Assembly: GCF_000179775.1 (NCBI RefSeq)
Contig: NZ_AEEB01000016.1
Coordinates: 1-64,000 of the forward strand
Origin: Ahrensia sp. R2A130
Lineage (GTDB): Bacteria > Pseudomonadota > Alphaproteobacteria > Rhizobiales > Rhizobiaceae
Direction of reading: 5' to 3'
Length of the DNA stretch: 64,000 nt
Positions 52,226 through 62,048 of this stretch are shown here, in pieces; position 1 is the first letter of the stretch, and each line of letters begins with the position of its first letter. The notes beneath the pieces are model-generated. The model saw only the letters and a program-made list of their open reading frames with translations. It had not been told where the DNA came from and searched no databases. Made by a program: the position numbers and the translations under genes.

Positions 52226-52870
52226 TCAGGACGCGCGAACGCGTTCCACGAAAGCCATAGCCGCATGAAACGCCGCTTCTATATCCATATGGGACGTATC
52301 CAGCAAGTGGGCATCTTCTGCAGGTCGAAGAGGGGAGTCCTCGCGGCCCATATCGCGGGCATCACGGGCTTCTATATCGGCGCGGATGGTTGCAAGTTCT
52401 GCAGTATCACCTCGTTCGCCGATTTCCGCCCAGCGTCGCCGCGCGCGTTCTTCAGCGGATGCTGTAATATAGAGCTTCACCTGCGCGTCGGGGCAAACCA
52501 CGGTGCCGATATCACGCCCGTCCAACACGGCGCCCTTGCCTGAATTGGCAAAAGCCCGCTGCTGTTCCACAAGCGCCGTTCGCACCGAACTCATCACCGC
52601 AACTTTCGATGCGCCTTCACCAATGTGATGACGCGCCAGAACAGTACGGTCCAAAGCGCCTAGATCGATTGTCCGCGCCCGTGCTTCGGCAACCGCCTCA
52701 TCATTGAGCGGTTCCCCCGCTTCCATCAATGCATGTGCCACAGCGCGATAGGTCAGCCCCGTATCAAGATGCGGCAACCCAAGCTCCGCCGCCAGCTTGC
52801 GCGAAATCGTGCCTTTGCCGGAAGCGGCAGGGCCGTCGATGGCGATGATGAAAGGGGTTTTCGAGATCAT
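52226..52870 (-). CDS. cmk: Cytidylate kinase
   Basis: CMP/dCMP kinase (EC 2.7.4.25), 214 residues from the ATG at 52870. The P-loop [13 protein letters not shown] is at residues 8-20, and [14 protein letters not shown] plus a RARRRW lid segment are conserved. Two in-frame upstream starts exist (ATG 52879, TTG 52891). Upstream of rpsA as in most bacteria; aroA is not seen above it, and phoX is divergent instead. Confidence 0.95.
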   Translation of the reverse strand: MISKTPFIIAIDGPAASGKGTISRKLAAELGLPHLDTGLTYRAVAHALMEAGEPLNDEAVAEARARTIDLGALDRTVLARHHIGEGASKVAVMSSVRTALVEQQRAFANSGKGAVLDGRDIGTVVCPDAQVKLYITASAEERARRRWAEIGERGDTAELATIRADIEARDARDMGREDSPLRPAEDAHLLDTSHMDIEAAFHAAMAFVERVRAS

Positions 52871-52923
52871 GTGCCTCATACGTTTGTTCAAAGTGGCAGA
52901 TCGCGACTTGCCGCCACTGTAGC

Positions 52924-52953
52924 AGTGTCATCGTCTTGTCACGGTTCGGTCAT
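52924..52953 (+). promoter_or_regulatory. Candidate Pho box upstream of phoX
   Basis: TGTCA (52926-52930), TGTCA (52937-52941) and GGTCA (52948-52952) recur at exact 11-bp intervals, the direct-repeat spacing bound by PhoB dimers. It lies about 90 bp before the PhoX start, so phosphate starvation should induce the gene. Confidence 0.75.
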
Positions 52954-53041
52954 GCGATTGCAACATCAGCCCCGCACTGAACGAGTGGACCAAACAACCC
53001 TGCCTACAAAACGCATCCGGCAGCCAATAGGAACAACCATC

Positions 53042-54952
53042 ATGGACACCCTGCACGATTTTCACAAAGATGAAGAAATGACGTTCGATGACTACGACGA
53101 GATTATCAACCCGAAGCCGCAGGACAATGATTTCGACGCTGTGATCGAACGTTCTATCAGCCGTCGTGGTTTTCTTGGCGGCGTACTCGCCATGGGCTCG
53201 GTCGTTGCTATTGGCTCCGCTACCACGGCGCTGACACTGATTTCTGCTGAAGCAGCGAGCAAACGCTTCGGCTTTGAAGCCGTTTCGGCCAATACCACAG
53301 ACGCAATCACCGTGCCGAAGGGCTACACATCCCACGTGGTTTCCCGCTGGGGCGACCCGCTGTTCTCGGATGTTGCCGAGTTCGACCCTGCCACACGCGG
53401 AACGCCAGAGACGCAGGCCCGTGCTGTCGGCGACAACAATGACGGCATGAGCGTCTTCGCCGATGGCGACCGCGACATCATGGTGTTGAACAATGAATAC
53501 ACCAACCGCTCTATCATCTGGGGCAACAATCCGGACGGCAAACCAGCATCGGATGCAGATATTGCCAAGGGTAAGGCTGCCCACGGCCTTACTGTTGCCG
53601 AAGTAAAACAGGGCGCAAACGGCTGGGAGATAGTGAAAGATTCGCCCGTAAACCGTCGCGTAACACCCGATACACCAATTGACATCACCGGCCCTGCGGC
53701 TGGCCACAATCTGCTGAAAACCGCAGCCGACCCCACAGGCACCAAAGCGCTGGGCACTTGGAACAATTGCGGCAATGGCGAGACGCCGTGGGGCACTTAT
53801 CTGGCCTGTGAAGAGAACTTCAACGGCTATTTTTCTGCCGAAAACGAAGACCACAAGGTCTCCGACGAGCTGGCCCGCTACGGCGTGTCCGGCAAGGGCT
53901 GGGGTTATGGTTGGGCAAAAATTGATGAGCGCTTCGACGTTGCCAAGCATCCCAACGAAGCCAACCGCGTGGGCTATGTGGTGGAACTCGATCCACGCGA
54001 TCCAAATTCCACGCCGAAAAAGCGTACCGGTCTTGGCCGTTTCAAGCACGAGAACGCTGAAGTTGTTCTCAATGCCGATGGCCGCGTCGTCGTCTATATG
54101 GGCGATGATGAGCGCGGCGAATTTCTCTACAAATTTGTATCCGATGGCGTCTACGCCGAAGGTGGTGACACCGAAGCGTTGCTCGATGAAGGCACGCTGT
54201 TTGCAGCTCAATTCGATGACACCGGTAGCGGTCGCTGGTTGGCGCTAACGCCGGAAACCACCGGCATGACCAAACCGGAAATCCACATCCATTCTCGTCA
54301 GGCTGCCTCCAAGGTTGGTGCAACGACCATGGACCGGCCGGAATGGGTAGCGGCCAATCCGTTAAAGGCTGAAATCTACTGCGCACTCACCAATAACAAG
54401 AACCGTGGTCTCAAGCCGAATGCAGGCGGCGACAACACACCTGTTGGCGGCCCAAACCCGCGCGAGGCCAACAATTACGGTCAGATCGTCCGCTGGCGCC
54501 CTGCCAACGGCGATCACGCATCGCCGTCGTTTACGTGGGATCTGTTCGTCATGGCGGGCAACCCGACGGTGCACAGCGATGCCTATGCCGGTTCGGCCAA
54601 TATTAATGCAGGCAATATGTTCAACTCGCCTGATGGATTGATTTTCGATAGCAAAGGTCTGCTTTGGATACAGACAGACGGCAACTACACGAACGAAGAC
54701 GATTTCGCGGGGCAGGGCAACAACCAGATGCTGGTTGGCGACCCGGCTTCGGGCGAAATTCGGCGTTTTCTTGTCGGCCCCAATGAAGCGGAGGTCACAG
54801 GTATGTCCTTCTCCGCAGACCGGAAAACGCTGTTCGTCGGCATCCAGCACCCCGGTGAAAAGGGCAACTCAAATTGGCCTGAAGGCGGTGACGCCGTGCC
54901 AAGGTCCTCCGTGGTTGCCATCCAGCGCGAAGACGGTGCCGCTATCGGTTAA
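53042..54952 (+). CDS. phoX: PhoX-family alkaline phosphatase, Tat-exported
   Basis: Calcium/iron-dependent phosphatase of the PhoX family (DUF839), 636 residues, releasing phosphate from organic phosphate esters outside the cytoplasm. A Tat signal (SISRRGFLGG, 38-47, then a hydrophobic core) sits behind a 35-residue acidic leader. NEYTNRSIIWG, GTWNNCGNGETPWGTYLACEE and FNSPDGLIFDSKGLLWIQTD are family blocks. AGGAAC precedes the ATG at 53042; the longer frame overlapping cmk is a shadow. Confidence 0.92.
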   Translation: MDTLHDFHKDEEMTFDDYDEIINPKPQDNDFDAVIERSISRRGFLGGVLAMGSVVAIGSATTALTLISAEAASKRFGFEAVSANTTDAITVPKGYTSHVVSRWGDPLFSDVAEFDPATRGTPETQARAVGDNNDGMSVFADGDRDIMVLNNEYTNRSIIWGNNPDGKPASDADIAKGKAAHGLTVAEVKQGANGWEIVKDSPVNRRVTPDTPIDITGPAAGHNLLKTAADPTGTKALGTWNNCGNGETPWGTYLACEENFNGYFSAENEDHKVSDELARYGVSGKGWGYGWAKIDERFDVAKHPNEANRVGYVVELDPRDPNSTPKKRTGLGRFKHENAEVVLNADGRVVVYMGDDERGEFLYKFVSDGVYAEGGDTEALLDEGTLFAAQFDDTGSGRWLALTPETTGMTKPEIHIHSRQAASKVGATTMDRPEWVAANPLKAEIYCALTNNKNRGLKPNAGGDNTPVGGPNPREANNYGQIVRWRPANGDHASPSFTWDLFVMAGNPTVHSDAYAGSANINAGNMFNSPDGLIFDSKGLLWIQTDGNYTNEDDFAGQGNNQMLVGDPASGEIRRFLVGPNEAEVTGMSFSADRKTLFVGIQHPGEKGNSNWPEGGDAVPRSSVVAIQREDGAAIG

Positions 54953-55142
54953 CTCCGCAATCTTTACCAAACCAGAAAAGGGTCATGTGCGGCATCACAC
55001 AATGCATCAGCACTAATATTTTAAAGTAAGTGTTAGAGAGCGGTAATAATCTGATTTGCAATAATTTTGGGATTTGCAAATTCAATTTGTTATATTACAA
55101 AAGCCTTGCACAAATGACCATAAACAGCCTTTGGGGGATTAC

Positions 55143-55385
55143 ATGATCAGAACTCTAGCACTCGCCAGCATCACGGTGTTGGCACTTACCACCGCAGCAG
55201 CGGCTGGCAGTACAACCTTGAAAAAAGGCGGAAAGTCCGTCTCTCTATGGTGCAACAACAGCGGTTGTTACACAGCAGAGAAGCTGAGCTTCTTCAAAAA
55301 AGGGCCTCAGAAGCGTATCGGCCCCGGTGGCGCTGCCAATTTCCGCGCACAAAAAACAAAAATGAAAAAAGCTGGTTGGAAATAG
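55143..55385 (+). CDS. Small secreted basic protein of unknown function
   Basis: An 80-residue protein with a clear signal peptide (residues 1-20, cleavage near AAA|GS). The 60-residue mature part is rich in Lys and has two cysteines five residues apart (WCNNSGCY), suggesting a disulfide, and ends KKAGWK. GGGGG lies just before the ATG, an AT-rich region (54953-55142) upstream, and a strong terminator downstream, so it is a tidy single-gene unit. No known family recognised. Confidence 0.75.
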   Translation: MIRTLALASITVLALTTAAAAGSTTLKKGGKSVSLWCNNSGCYTAEKLSFFKKGPQKRIGPGGAANFRAQKTKMKKAGWK

Positions 55386-55434
55386 TTTGTTTGCAAAACG
55401 GTCCATCGGGCCGTCGCAAACGATACGTGATGTT

Positions 55435-55469
55435 AAACGGGAGGTCGAAAGGCCTCCCGTTTTCTTTTT
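55435..55469 (+). terminator. Intrinsic terminator after the small secreted protein
   Basis: AACGGGAGG (55436-55444) pairs with CCTCCCGTT (55453-55461) around an 8-base loop, followed by TTCTTTTTG. It lies 50 bp after the stop at 55385. Confidence 0.9.
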
Positions 55470-55569
55470 GATGGTGGCGTTTATGCAAGGCAGGAAGGCG
55501 GGTCTTGTCGCATGGTAACTGCGCGCCAAATGTCTTAGGTCAACGCGGACACTTAAAACGGGGCCGACC

Positions 55570-56346
55570 ATGAACGACGAACGCAGCCGCGCCACTGGCG
55601 ATATGGCCACATCTTACGGTTTCACACCTGTAGAAGACGGTGAAAAACAGCCGCTGGTGAACGAGGTTTTTCACTCCGTCGCCAAGAGTTACGATGTGAT
55701 GAATGATGTCATGTCCATGGGCGTCCACCGGTTGTGGAAGTCCGCGATGGTCACGAAAGCTGCACCATCGAAAATCCGTCCGTGGCGCTCACTCGATGTG
55801 GCCGGCGGCACAGGTGATATCGCCTTTCGTTTGGTGGAAGCGTCCGACAAGAACGCCCACGTCACGGTGCTGGATATCAACGGCTCGATGCTGGATGTCG
55901 GTCGTGAGCGCGCCGAGAAAAACGGCCTCGCGCCGCATCTCGATTTTGTCGAAGCCAACGCGGAAGTTCTGCCCTTCGACGACAATTCTTTCGACGCTTA
56001 CACGGTGGCATTCGGCATCCGCAACGTGCCGCATATGGACCGAGCGCTGGCCGAAGCCTATCGCGTCTTGAAGCCGGGCGGGCAGTTTCTGTGCCTTGAA
56101 TTTTCCGAAGTCGACGTGCCGGGCCTCGACAAGTTTTACGACGCATGGTCCTTCAATGCGATCCCGCCCATCGGGCGCATGATTACGGGGGACGCTGAAA
56201 GCTACCAGTATCTGGTGGAATCGATCCGCAAATTCCCCAATCAGGAAGCCTTTGCCAAAGCCGTGCGCGAGGGTGGCTTCTCGCAGGTCAACTACCGCAA
56301 CATGACCGGTGGTATCGCCGCGCTTCACACCGGCTGGAAAATCTAG
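55570..56346 (+). CDS. ubiE: Ubiquinone/menaquinone biosynthesis C-methyltransferase
   Basis: SAM-dependent C-methyltransferase of quinone synthesis, 258 residues. [25 protein letters not shown] (paraphrased block at about 36-60), SAM motif [12 protein letters not shown], and the C-terminal [12 protein letters not shown] are UbiE hallmarks. It is followed 3 bp later by ubiB, the usual alphaproteobacterial pairing. Confidence 0.96.
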   Translation: MNDERSRATGDMATSYGFTPVEDGEKQPLVNEVFHSVAKSYDVMNDVMSMGVHRLWKSAMVTKAAPSKIRPWRSLDVAGGTGDIAFRLVEASDKNAHVTVLDINGSMLDVGRERAEKNGLAPHLDFVEANAEVLPFDDNSFDAYTVAFGIRNVPHMDRALAEAYRVLKPGGQFLCLEFSEVDVPGLDKFYDAWSFNAIPPIGRMITGDAESYQYLVESIRKFPNQEAFAKAVREGGFSQVNYRNMTGGIAALHTGWKI

Positions 56347-56349
56347 ACC

Positions 56350-57930
56350 GTGCTGACCAAGATCAGAGCCTGGTTTTCGCTCATCGCAGCCGTTTGGGTG
56401 CTCATGCGCGAAGGCGTCGTCACCGCACTGCCGGACGAAGGCGCACCTCCGCCTGTGGTGACGGCCAAACGCATCGCAAAGCTCATCGAACGCCGTCGCC
56501 CGCCCGGCACCACGCAGTCGAAAAAGCTGGGTGATGCACTGGGCCGTCTCGGCCCAAGCTGGGTGAAGCTCGGCCAGTTCCTTGCAACGCGGCCAGACAT
56601 TGTGGGCAAGTCCATCGCGCACGATCTGGAACTCTTGCAGGATCGGATGGAATCCTTCCCGACGGATCAGGCGAAAGCTGCGATCCGCGCCACGCTGGGT
56701 AAGCCGGTGGACGTGTTGTTCACCAGTTTTGGCGAACCGATTGCTGCAGCCTCCATCGCGCAGGTTCATAAGGCCACGGTGCAGGGCAAAGACGGCAACA
56801 CGCGCAACGTGGCGGTGAAGGTCATCCGCCCCGGCGTGCGCGAGCGTTTCGCTTGGGATTTGCACACATTCTATACGGCGGCCCGTTTCGTCGACCGCTG
56901 GTTCCCTGTCGCCCGCCGCCTGATGCTTGTCCAAAGCGTCGACATGCTGGCAGAATCGGCGCGGCTGGAAATGGAACTCCGTCTGGAAGCAGCGGCCTTT
57001 TCGGAAATGGCTGACAACACCAAAGACGACCCTGGCTTCCGCCTTCCCGCTATCGACTGGCAGCGCACCGGCCGCGATTGCGTGACCATGGAATGGGTCG
57101 ACGGCATCAAGATGAACAATCACGCGGCACTGGTGGAATCGGGCCACGACCTGAACGCGGTGGCCGACAACCTCATTCAGTCTTTCCTGCGCCACGCCAT
57201 CCGAGACGGCTTCTTCCACGCCGACATGCATCCGGGAAATCTGTTCCTCGACAAAGACGGCATCATCGTTGCTGTCGATCTAGGTATTGCGGGACGGCTG
57301 GGCAAACCTGAACGACGGTTCCTCGCAGAAATTCTCTACGGTTTCATCCGCAAGGATTATCGCCGCGTCGCCGAAGTTCATTTTGAGGCGGGTTACGTGC
57401 CGGGCGATAAGGACGTAGAAAGTTTTGCACAGGCGCTCCGTGCAGTCGGCGAGCCAATCTACGGCGCAACGGCGGAAGACATTGAAATGGGCGGCCTGCT
57501 TGCGCTGCTCTTCGACATCACCGAAGTCTTTGAAATGCGGACCCAGCCGCAGCTCCTGCTGCTGCAGAAAACCATGGTTGTGGTGGAAGGTGTTGCCCGC
57601 CGCCTCAACCCGGATTTCAACATGTGGCAGGCGGCCAAACCCGTGGTCATTCCGCAAGCGACCCGTCTCATCGGCCCTATCGGTCGTATCGATGAAGGTA
57701 TCGAAGGCGTGAAAGCGTTCGGTCAGCTGGCGCGTCAGGCACCGGAACTCGCCAAGCGCGCCGAGCGCTTGTCCGTTGCGGTGGATTCGATGGCCGTGAA
57801 CGGGCTGCATCTGGATGATGACACGATCAAACGTCTCGCCAAAGCCCAACGCCGAGAGCGCCGTTGGGACCGTGTTGCCCTATGGGTGATTGCGATTTCG
57901 GCGGCCATTTATACCGCTACTATCCTTTAA
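56350..57930 (+). CDS. ubiB: Ubiquinone biosynthesis protein UbiB (atypical kinase/ATPase)
   Basis: UbiB/ADCK family member of 526 residues, needed for coenzyme Q assembly. The family KxGQ motif is in LGPSWVKLGQFLATRPDIV; VAVKVIRPGV holds the ATP-binding Lys, and DGFFHADMHPGNLF plus VAVDLGIAGRL form the catalytic and metal loops. One C-terminal hydrophobic helix (about 505-526) anchors it in the membrane. Starts with GTG at 56350, 3 bp after ubiE. Confidence 0.95.
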   Translation: MLTKIRAWFSLIAAVWVLMREGVVTALPDEGAPPPVVTAKRIAKLIERRRPPGTTQSKKLGDALGRLGPSWVKLGQFLATRPDIVGKSIAHDLELLQDRMESFPTDQAKAAIRATLGKPVDVLFTSFGEPIAAASIAQVHKATVQGKDGNTRNVAVKVIRPGVRERFAWDLHTFYTAARFVDRWFPVARRLMLVQSVDMLAESARLEMELRLEAAAFSEMADNTKDDPGFRLPAIDWQRTGRDCVTMEWVDGIKMNNHAALVESGHDLNAVADNLIQSFLRHAIRDGFFHADMHPGNLFLDKDGIIVAVDLGIAGRLGKPERRFLAEILYGFIRKDYRRVAEVHFEAGYVPGDKDVESFAQALRAVGEPIYGATAEDIEMGGLLALLFDITEVFEMRTQPQLLLLQKTMVVVEGVARRLNPDFNMWQAAKPVVIPQATRLIGPIGRIDEGIEGVKAFGQLARQAPELAKRAERLSVAVDSMAVNGLHLDDDTIKRLAKAQRRERRWDRVALWVIAISAAIYTATIL

Positions 57931-58029
57931 CTCCCTTTGGCCTCTAAGTCCCTTTGGACATGCCACAATTGCTCTGGTAAGCCATATCGCTAGTCTGCCA
58001 ACCAACACGACGCGCTTCTGGAGCCCCCG

Positions 58030-59052
58030 ATGAACTGGATCACCAACTACGTCCGGCCGAAATTCGATTTTCTCGGTGGCCGCAAGGACATGCCGTCTGA
58101 TCTTTGGGTCAAGGACCCGGATTCTGGTGAGATGGTGTTCCATGCCGATCTGGCAAAGAACCAATATGTCGTTCCGTCCTCCGGCCACCACATGGCGATC
58201 CGCGCCGGTGAACGGTTGAGCCATTTTTTCGATGACGGTCAGTATGAAAAATTCGAGCAGCCTGAAGTTGCCACCGATCCGCTGAAATTCCGCGACGAAC
58301 GCCGCTACACCGACAAGCTGAAAGAGAACCGCCAGAAGACCGGTGAACAGGACACGATCCATTCCGGCCTCGGTCGTGTTCATGGTCAGCGGGTTACGGC
58401 CTGCGTGCAGGATTTCAAATTCATGGGTGGTTCGCTCGGCATGGCTGCGGGCGAGGCCATTATCTTCGCGATGGAAGAGGCGGTGCGCCGCAAAACGCCA
58501 TTCGTGCTGTTTGCGGCATCAGGCGGCGCGCGCATGCAGGAGGGCGTTCTGTCACTCATGCAACTGCCGCGCACCACCGTCGCCGTGCAACTTCTGAAAG
58601 AGGCAGGCCTGCCTTACATCGTTGTACTCACCAACCCGACCACTGGCGGCGTTACCGCGTCCTACGCCATGCTGGGCGACATCCATATCGCAGAACCCGG
58701 CGCGCTCATCTGCTTCGCTGGCCCGCGTGTGATAGAGCAGACTATTCGCGAAAAATTGCCGGAAGGCTTTCAGCGCGCGGAATATCTGAAGGAACACGGG
58801 ATGGTCGATATGGTGGTGCCGCGCACCGAGTTGAAGGACACGATCTCTGATCTACTCACCATTCTGATGCACCGCAAAAAGCGCGAGCCGGATGAAGACG
58901 AACAGGCAGATGAAGCACCGCAGGTAATGGGCGAAGATCTGACGCGAGCCCAAGAAAAACTCTCACAGGCAGGTGTTACTGCTGTCGCTGAAGAGCATGC
59001 CAACGATGTGACCGCGCCAATCGTCAAGGATATGGCCGCAAAGCCTGTTTAG
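58030..59052 (+). CDS. accD: Acetyl-CoA carboxylase carboxyltransferase subunit beta
   Basis: Beta subunit of the carboxyltransferase step making malonyl-CoA for fatty acids, 340 residues. Core blocks [28 protein letters not shown] and [17 protein letters not shown] are intact. The N-terminal zinc finger of E. coli AccD is degenerate: the four cysteine places read Asp29, Ser32, Val48 and Ser51. The acidic tail is longer than usual. Normally trpA-accD-folC; here a transporter gene intrudes and folC is reversed. Confidence 0.95.
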   Translation: MNWITNYVRPKFDFLGGRKDMPSDLWVKDPDSGEMVFHADLAKNQYVVPSSGHHMAIRAGERLSHFFDDGQYEKFEQPEVATDPLKFRDERRYTDKLKENRQKTGEQDTIHSGLGRVHGQRVTACVQDFKFMGGSLGMAAGEAIIFAMEEAVRRKTPFVLFAASGGARMQEGVLSLMQLPRTTVAVQLLKEAGLPYIVVLTNPTTGGVTASYAMLGDIHIAEPGALICFAGPRVIEQTIREKLPEGFQRAEYLKEHGMVDMVVPRTELKDTISDLLTILMHRKKREPDEDEQADEAPQVMGEDLTRAQEKLSQAGVTAVAEEHANDVTAPIVKDMAAKPV

Positions 59053-59951
59053 ACTTCCGGCACGACCACGGTTTCCGGTTTGGGCTGCACGAGAAACAGC
59101 CCGACCAATAGCAATGCAAGTGCTGCCCACAACCATGGCGAAGGCACTTCGCCCAACAATACCATGGACATCAGCACGCCCGAAGGCGTGACGAGATAGG
59201 CCACCTGCGCCGTGAACACCGGCCCCGCAGCGCCCACCATCCAGATATAGGTCAAATAGCCCGCCGCATGCATGAGGCAGACTGCGAGAAGAGCCAGTTC
59301 CACCTTACCGAAGCCCGCCATCGGGTCGATATAGGCATCGGTGGCGATAACCATCGGCGTCACGAGAAACAGGCCCGTAATGGATGCTCCGAGTAATGTG
59401 GCCACTGGCCCGGTGCCCTTCGGCGTGGCGGTGGCGACGTAATTTCCCTCCATGCCGTAGCAAAACGGGGCGATGAGCGCGATGAGGACCCATCCTGCCT
59501 TGGCCGGATCAGGCAGCGACCCTTGCGGCAAAACCAGCATCGCAATTGCAGTCGCACCGAGCACTACACCGATGGCGCGGCGAGGGGCGAAGCGTTCCAC
59601 CCGCATCACCAATGCTACGAGCAACGAAAAAATGGGCACAAGCGCGATAACCAATGCCATGACAGATGCTGGCAGGCGGCTTGCGGCCATATAGGAAAAC
59701 GAGTTCGGAATGATGGTTCCGATGATCGTTACCGTGGCGAAGAAAAACAAATGGCGCCGGTCGATGACGAGACGCGAGCCGCGAACAAGAGCCGCGATAC
59801 CCAGCACCACGGTTGCGACCAACAACTGCCAGAATACCATGCCCAGCGGCGCATGGCCGCTAGATACGGCTATCTTCGTCAATGGGATCGACGCGCCCCA
59901 CAACAAGCCGAGAAGAAACAGGACGGTGAAGAAGAACACGGTTCGAGACAT
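59049..59951 (-). CDS. DMT-superfamily (EamA) transporter
   Basis: Ten-helix drug/metabolite exporter of 300 residues, made of two EamA repeats: [15 protein letters not shown] near the N-terminus and [18 protein letters not shown] in the second half. Substrate unknown; relatives export amino acids or metabolites. Its stop overlaps the accD stop by 4 bp (TTAG), convergent. Confidence 0.87.
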   Translation of the reverse strand: MSRTVFFFTVLFLLGLLWGASIPLTKIAVSSGHAPLGMVFWQLLVATVVLGIAALVRGSRLVIDRRHLFFFATVTIIGTIIPNSFSYMAASRLPASVMALVIALVPIFSLLVALVMRVERFAPRRAIGVVLGATAIAMLVLPQGSLPDPAKAGWVLIALIAPFCYGMEGNYVATATPKGTGPVATLLGASITGLFLVTPMVIATDAYIDPMAGFGKVELALLAVCLMHAAGYLTYIWMVGAAGPVFTAQVAYLVTPSGVLMSMVLLGEVPSPWLWAALALLLVGLFLVQPKPETVVVPEV

Positions 59952-60011
59952 GCTTCGCCTCTACCGCGCTTTCACGCCCGGCGATACGCACAAATGCGAC
60001 GTGGCATCGAG

Positions 60012-61328
60012 CTAAGTCGGTGGCGTCTCGTTCAACGCCAATGCGTCACCTGCCAGATAGAGCGACCCGGCTATGAGCACACGGGTGGGTTCGTCCGATT
60101 TCGCCATGTCGATAGCCTCCCTCAGACTGTTGGCAATACTCGTTTTCAATCCGGCAGAACCGGCGACCTCTGCCAGTTCATCAACTGGCACACCTGCATC
60201 GCTGGAGATAATCGGCACCGCGATGACGTGCGGCGACAGCGGTGCCAGCACTTCGAAATAGCCCGACGGGTCTTTCGTGTTCAACATTCCTGCGATCAAT
60301 GTGACAGGCCTCGGGTCGCGTTGCTGCAAACCGCCCAGCCAATCAGCCACCACCGCTGCGGCATGGGGGTTGTGCCCGCCATCGATCCACAATTCGGCAT
60401 CTTCGCCCAATCGTTCTTTCAACGCACCGCTCTGCACAGCTTGCAGTCTGCCCGGCCATGTTGCGGCAGCGAGGCCAGCCTCGACCGTATCTGCTGAAAG
60501 CTCTTGGCCGCGACCGGCCAGAAACCGCCTCACTGCCGTTATCGCGGTGGCCGCGTTGTCGATTTGATGGCGACCGGGCAGGTGGGGCGGGGCGACGTCA
60601 TAAAGAACATCTTCGGCCTGATAGAGCATCCGTCCGTCTTGCAACGTTGCGGAATAATGCTGACCGGCAGCTTCCACCGACGCGAGATTTTTAGCCGCCT
60701 GCCGCTCGATGACCTCCAGCGCTTCATCATCCTGCGGCCCGACCACTACGGGAGTGCGAGGTCGGATAATGCCCGCTTTTTCGAATGCGATCTTCGCGAC
60801 CGTATCGCCGAGATAAGCCTCGTGATCCATTGCTACCGGCGTGATGACAGACACTGCAACAGCATCATCTGCTATCACGTTGGTCGCATCGAACCGCCCA
60901 CCGAGACCGACTTCGATCAGGCATATGTCCGCAGGGTTTTCTGAAAACAGAACGAAGGTGACGGCGGTCAAAACCTCGAACACCGTGATCGGTTCGCCGG
61001 CATTTGCAACGGCCACACGGTCGATCGCATCGGCCAGCATGTCGTCTGAAACGAGTATTCCCGCCAACCGGTAGCGTTCGTGCCAGTTCACCAAGTGCGG
61101 CGACGTATGCACGTGAACCCTCAGCCCCTGCGCCTCCAGCAGCGCGCGGGCAAAGGCAATCGCCGAACCCTTGCCGTTGGTGCCCGCCACATGAATGACC
61201 GGCGGCATCTTGTCCTGCGGATTGCCCATACGGTCGAGCAGGCCACGGATGCGGTCGAGTGACAGATCAAACCCTTTTGGATGGATCTTCATCAACTCGT
61301 TGATGGCAGCTTCGGCCTTGTTCGTCAT
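60012..61328 (-). CDS. folC: Folylpolyglutamate synthase / dihydrofolate synthase
   Basis: Mur-ligase-family enzyme of 438 residues adding glutamate to (dihydro)pteroate/folate. ATP loop HVAGTNGKGSA (about 46-56), HTSPHLVNWHERYRLAG, EVGLGGRFDATN and DGGHNPHA are diagnostic. The ATG at 61328 is chosen; the frame reaching 61472 overlaps the upstream endonuclease gene. It probably forms a unit with that gene, 17 bp upstream. Confidence 0.95.
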   Translation of the reverse strand: MTNKAEAAINELMKIHPKGFDLSLDRIRGLLDRMGNPQDKMPPVIHVAGTNGKGSAIAFARALLEAQGLRVHVHTSPHLVNWHERYRLAGILVSDDMLADAIDRVAVANAGEPITVFEVLTAVTFVLFSENPADICLIEVGLGGRFDATNVIADDAVAVSVITPVAMDHEAYLGDTVAKIAFEKAGIIRPRTPVVVGPQDDEALEVIERQAAKNLASVEAAGQHYSATLQDGRMLYQAEDVLYDVAPPHLPGRHQIDNAATAITAVRRFLAGRGQELSADTVEAGLAAATWPGRLQAVQSGALKERLGEDAELWIDGGHNPHAAAVVADWLGGLQQRDPRPVTLIAGMLNTKDPSGYFEVLAPLSPHVIAVPIISSDAGVPVDELAEVAGSAGLKTSIANSLREAIDMAKSDEPTRVLIAGSLYLAGDALALNETPPT

Positions 61329-61345
61329 GGCGTCGTGTCCCGGCC

Positions 61346-62029
61346 TCAGCCGGTTGCGGCATAGGCCTTGCAGATGTGGTTGACCGGACAATCCGGGCAC
61401 TTCGGTGCGCGCGATGTACACACTTTTTTGCCGAATTGCAGCAGCCAGAAATGCCCGTCGCGCAATGCCCATTTCGGTGAGCGCTCTTCAAGGCTCGTGG
61501 CCGTGTGCGCTTCCGTCTTGCCCTGTGCCAAACCTGTGCGGTTCGACACGCGGTGAACGTGGGTGTCCACGGCGATCACGTCCTCGCCGAATGTGAACGA
61601 CATGACGATATCAGCGCATTTGCGCCCGATGCCCGGAATGGTCATCAGCCCTTCGCGGGTGGCGGGAATATCGCCCTTCAACTCGTCCACCACGAAGGCG
61701 CACATCTTCTTCAGATTGCGGGTTTTCATGTTGTAGAGGCCGCAGGGTTTGATGGCCGCCGCCACGTCTTCATCCGACAAGGCCAGAATACCTTCGGGCG
61801 TATCCGCCAGCGCAAAAAGCGCCTGCGAAGCGGCAGCGGTGTTCGCATCACGCGACTGCGCCGACAACATGCAAGACACGCAGGAGCGGAACGGGTTCGG
61901 CTGCTTCTTCGGCCCCTTTGCGGTGGGCGTGCGACCGGGCATGACTTCGGAAAGCGTGCGGTAGAGTTCCTCGATCTCACGCGGTTTCAACAGCTTCTCT
62001 GCAAAAGCGATCTTCTTCGGTTGGCTCAT
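61346..62029 (-). CDS. Endonuclease III-family DNA glycosylase, first copy
   Basis: HhH-GPD base-excision enzyme of 227 residues. The hairpin IPGIGRKCA carries the catalytic Lys (K137), VDTHVHRVSNR the catalytic Asp (D155), and the C-terminus the iron-sulfur loop C-x6-C-x2-C-x5-C (CTSRAPKCPDCPVNHIC). MLSAQSRD replaces the more usual LSAQATD, and the 45-residue N-terminus is diverged. A second copy starts at 63598, and that one looks closer to classical Nth. Confidence 0.9.
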   Translation of the reverse strand: MSQPKKIAFAEKLLKPREIEELYRTLSEVMPGRTPTAKGPKKQPNPFRSCVSCMLSAQSRDANTAAASQALFALADTPEGILALSDEDVAAAIKPCGLYNMKTRNLKKMCAFVVDELKGDIPATREGLMTIPGIGRKCADIVMSFTFGEDVIAVDTHVHRVSNRTGLAQGKTEAHTATSLEERSPKWALRDGHFWLLQFGKKVCTSRAPKCPDCPVNHICKAYAATG

Positions 62030-62048
62030 GGCTCGTCCTTTTCGCGCT

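Noticed and set aside
52928-54211. 427-codon minus-strand frame
   Set aside because: Antisense to phoX; Cys- and His-rich translation without motifs.
55789-57231. 480-codon minus-strand frame
   Set aside because: Covers ubiE and ubiB in antisense; both are unmistakable genes.
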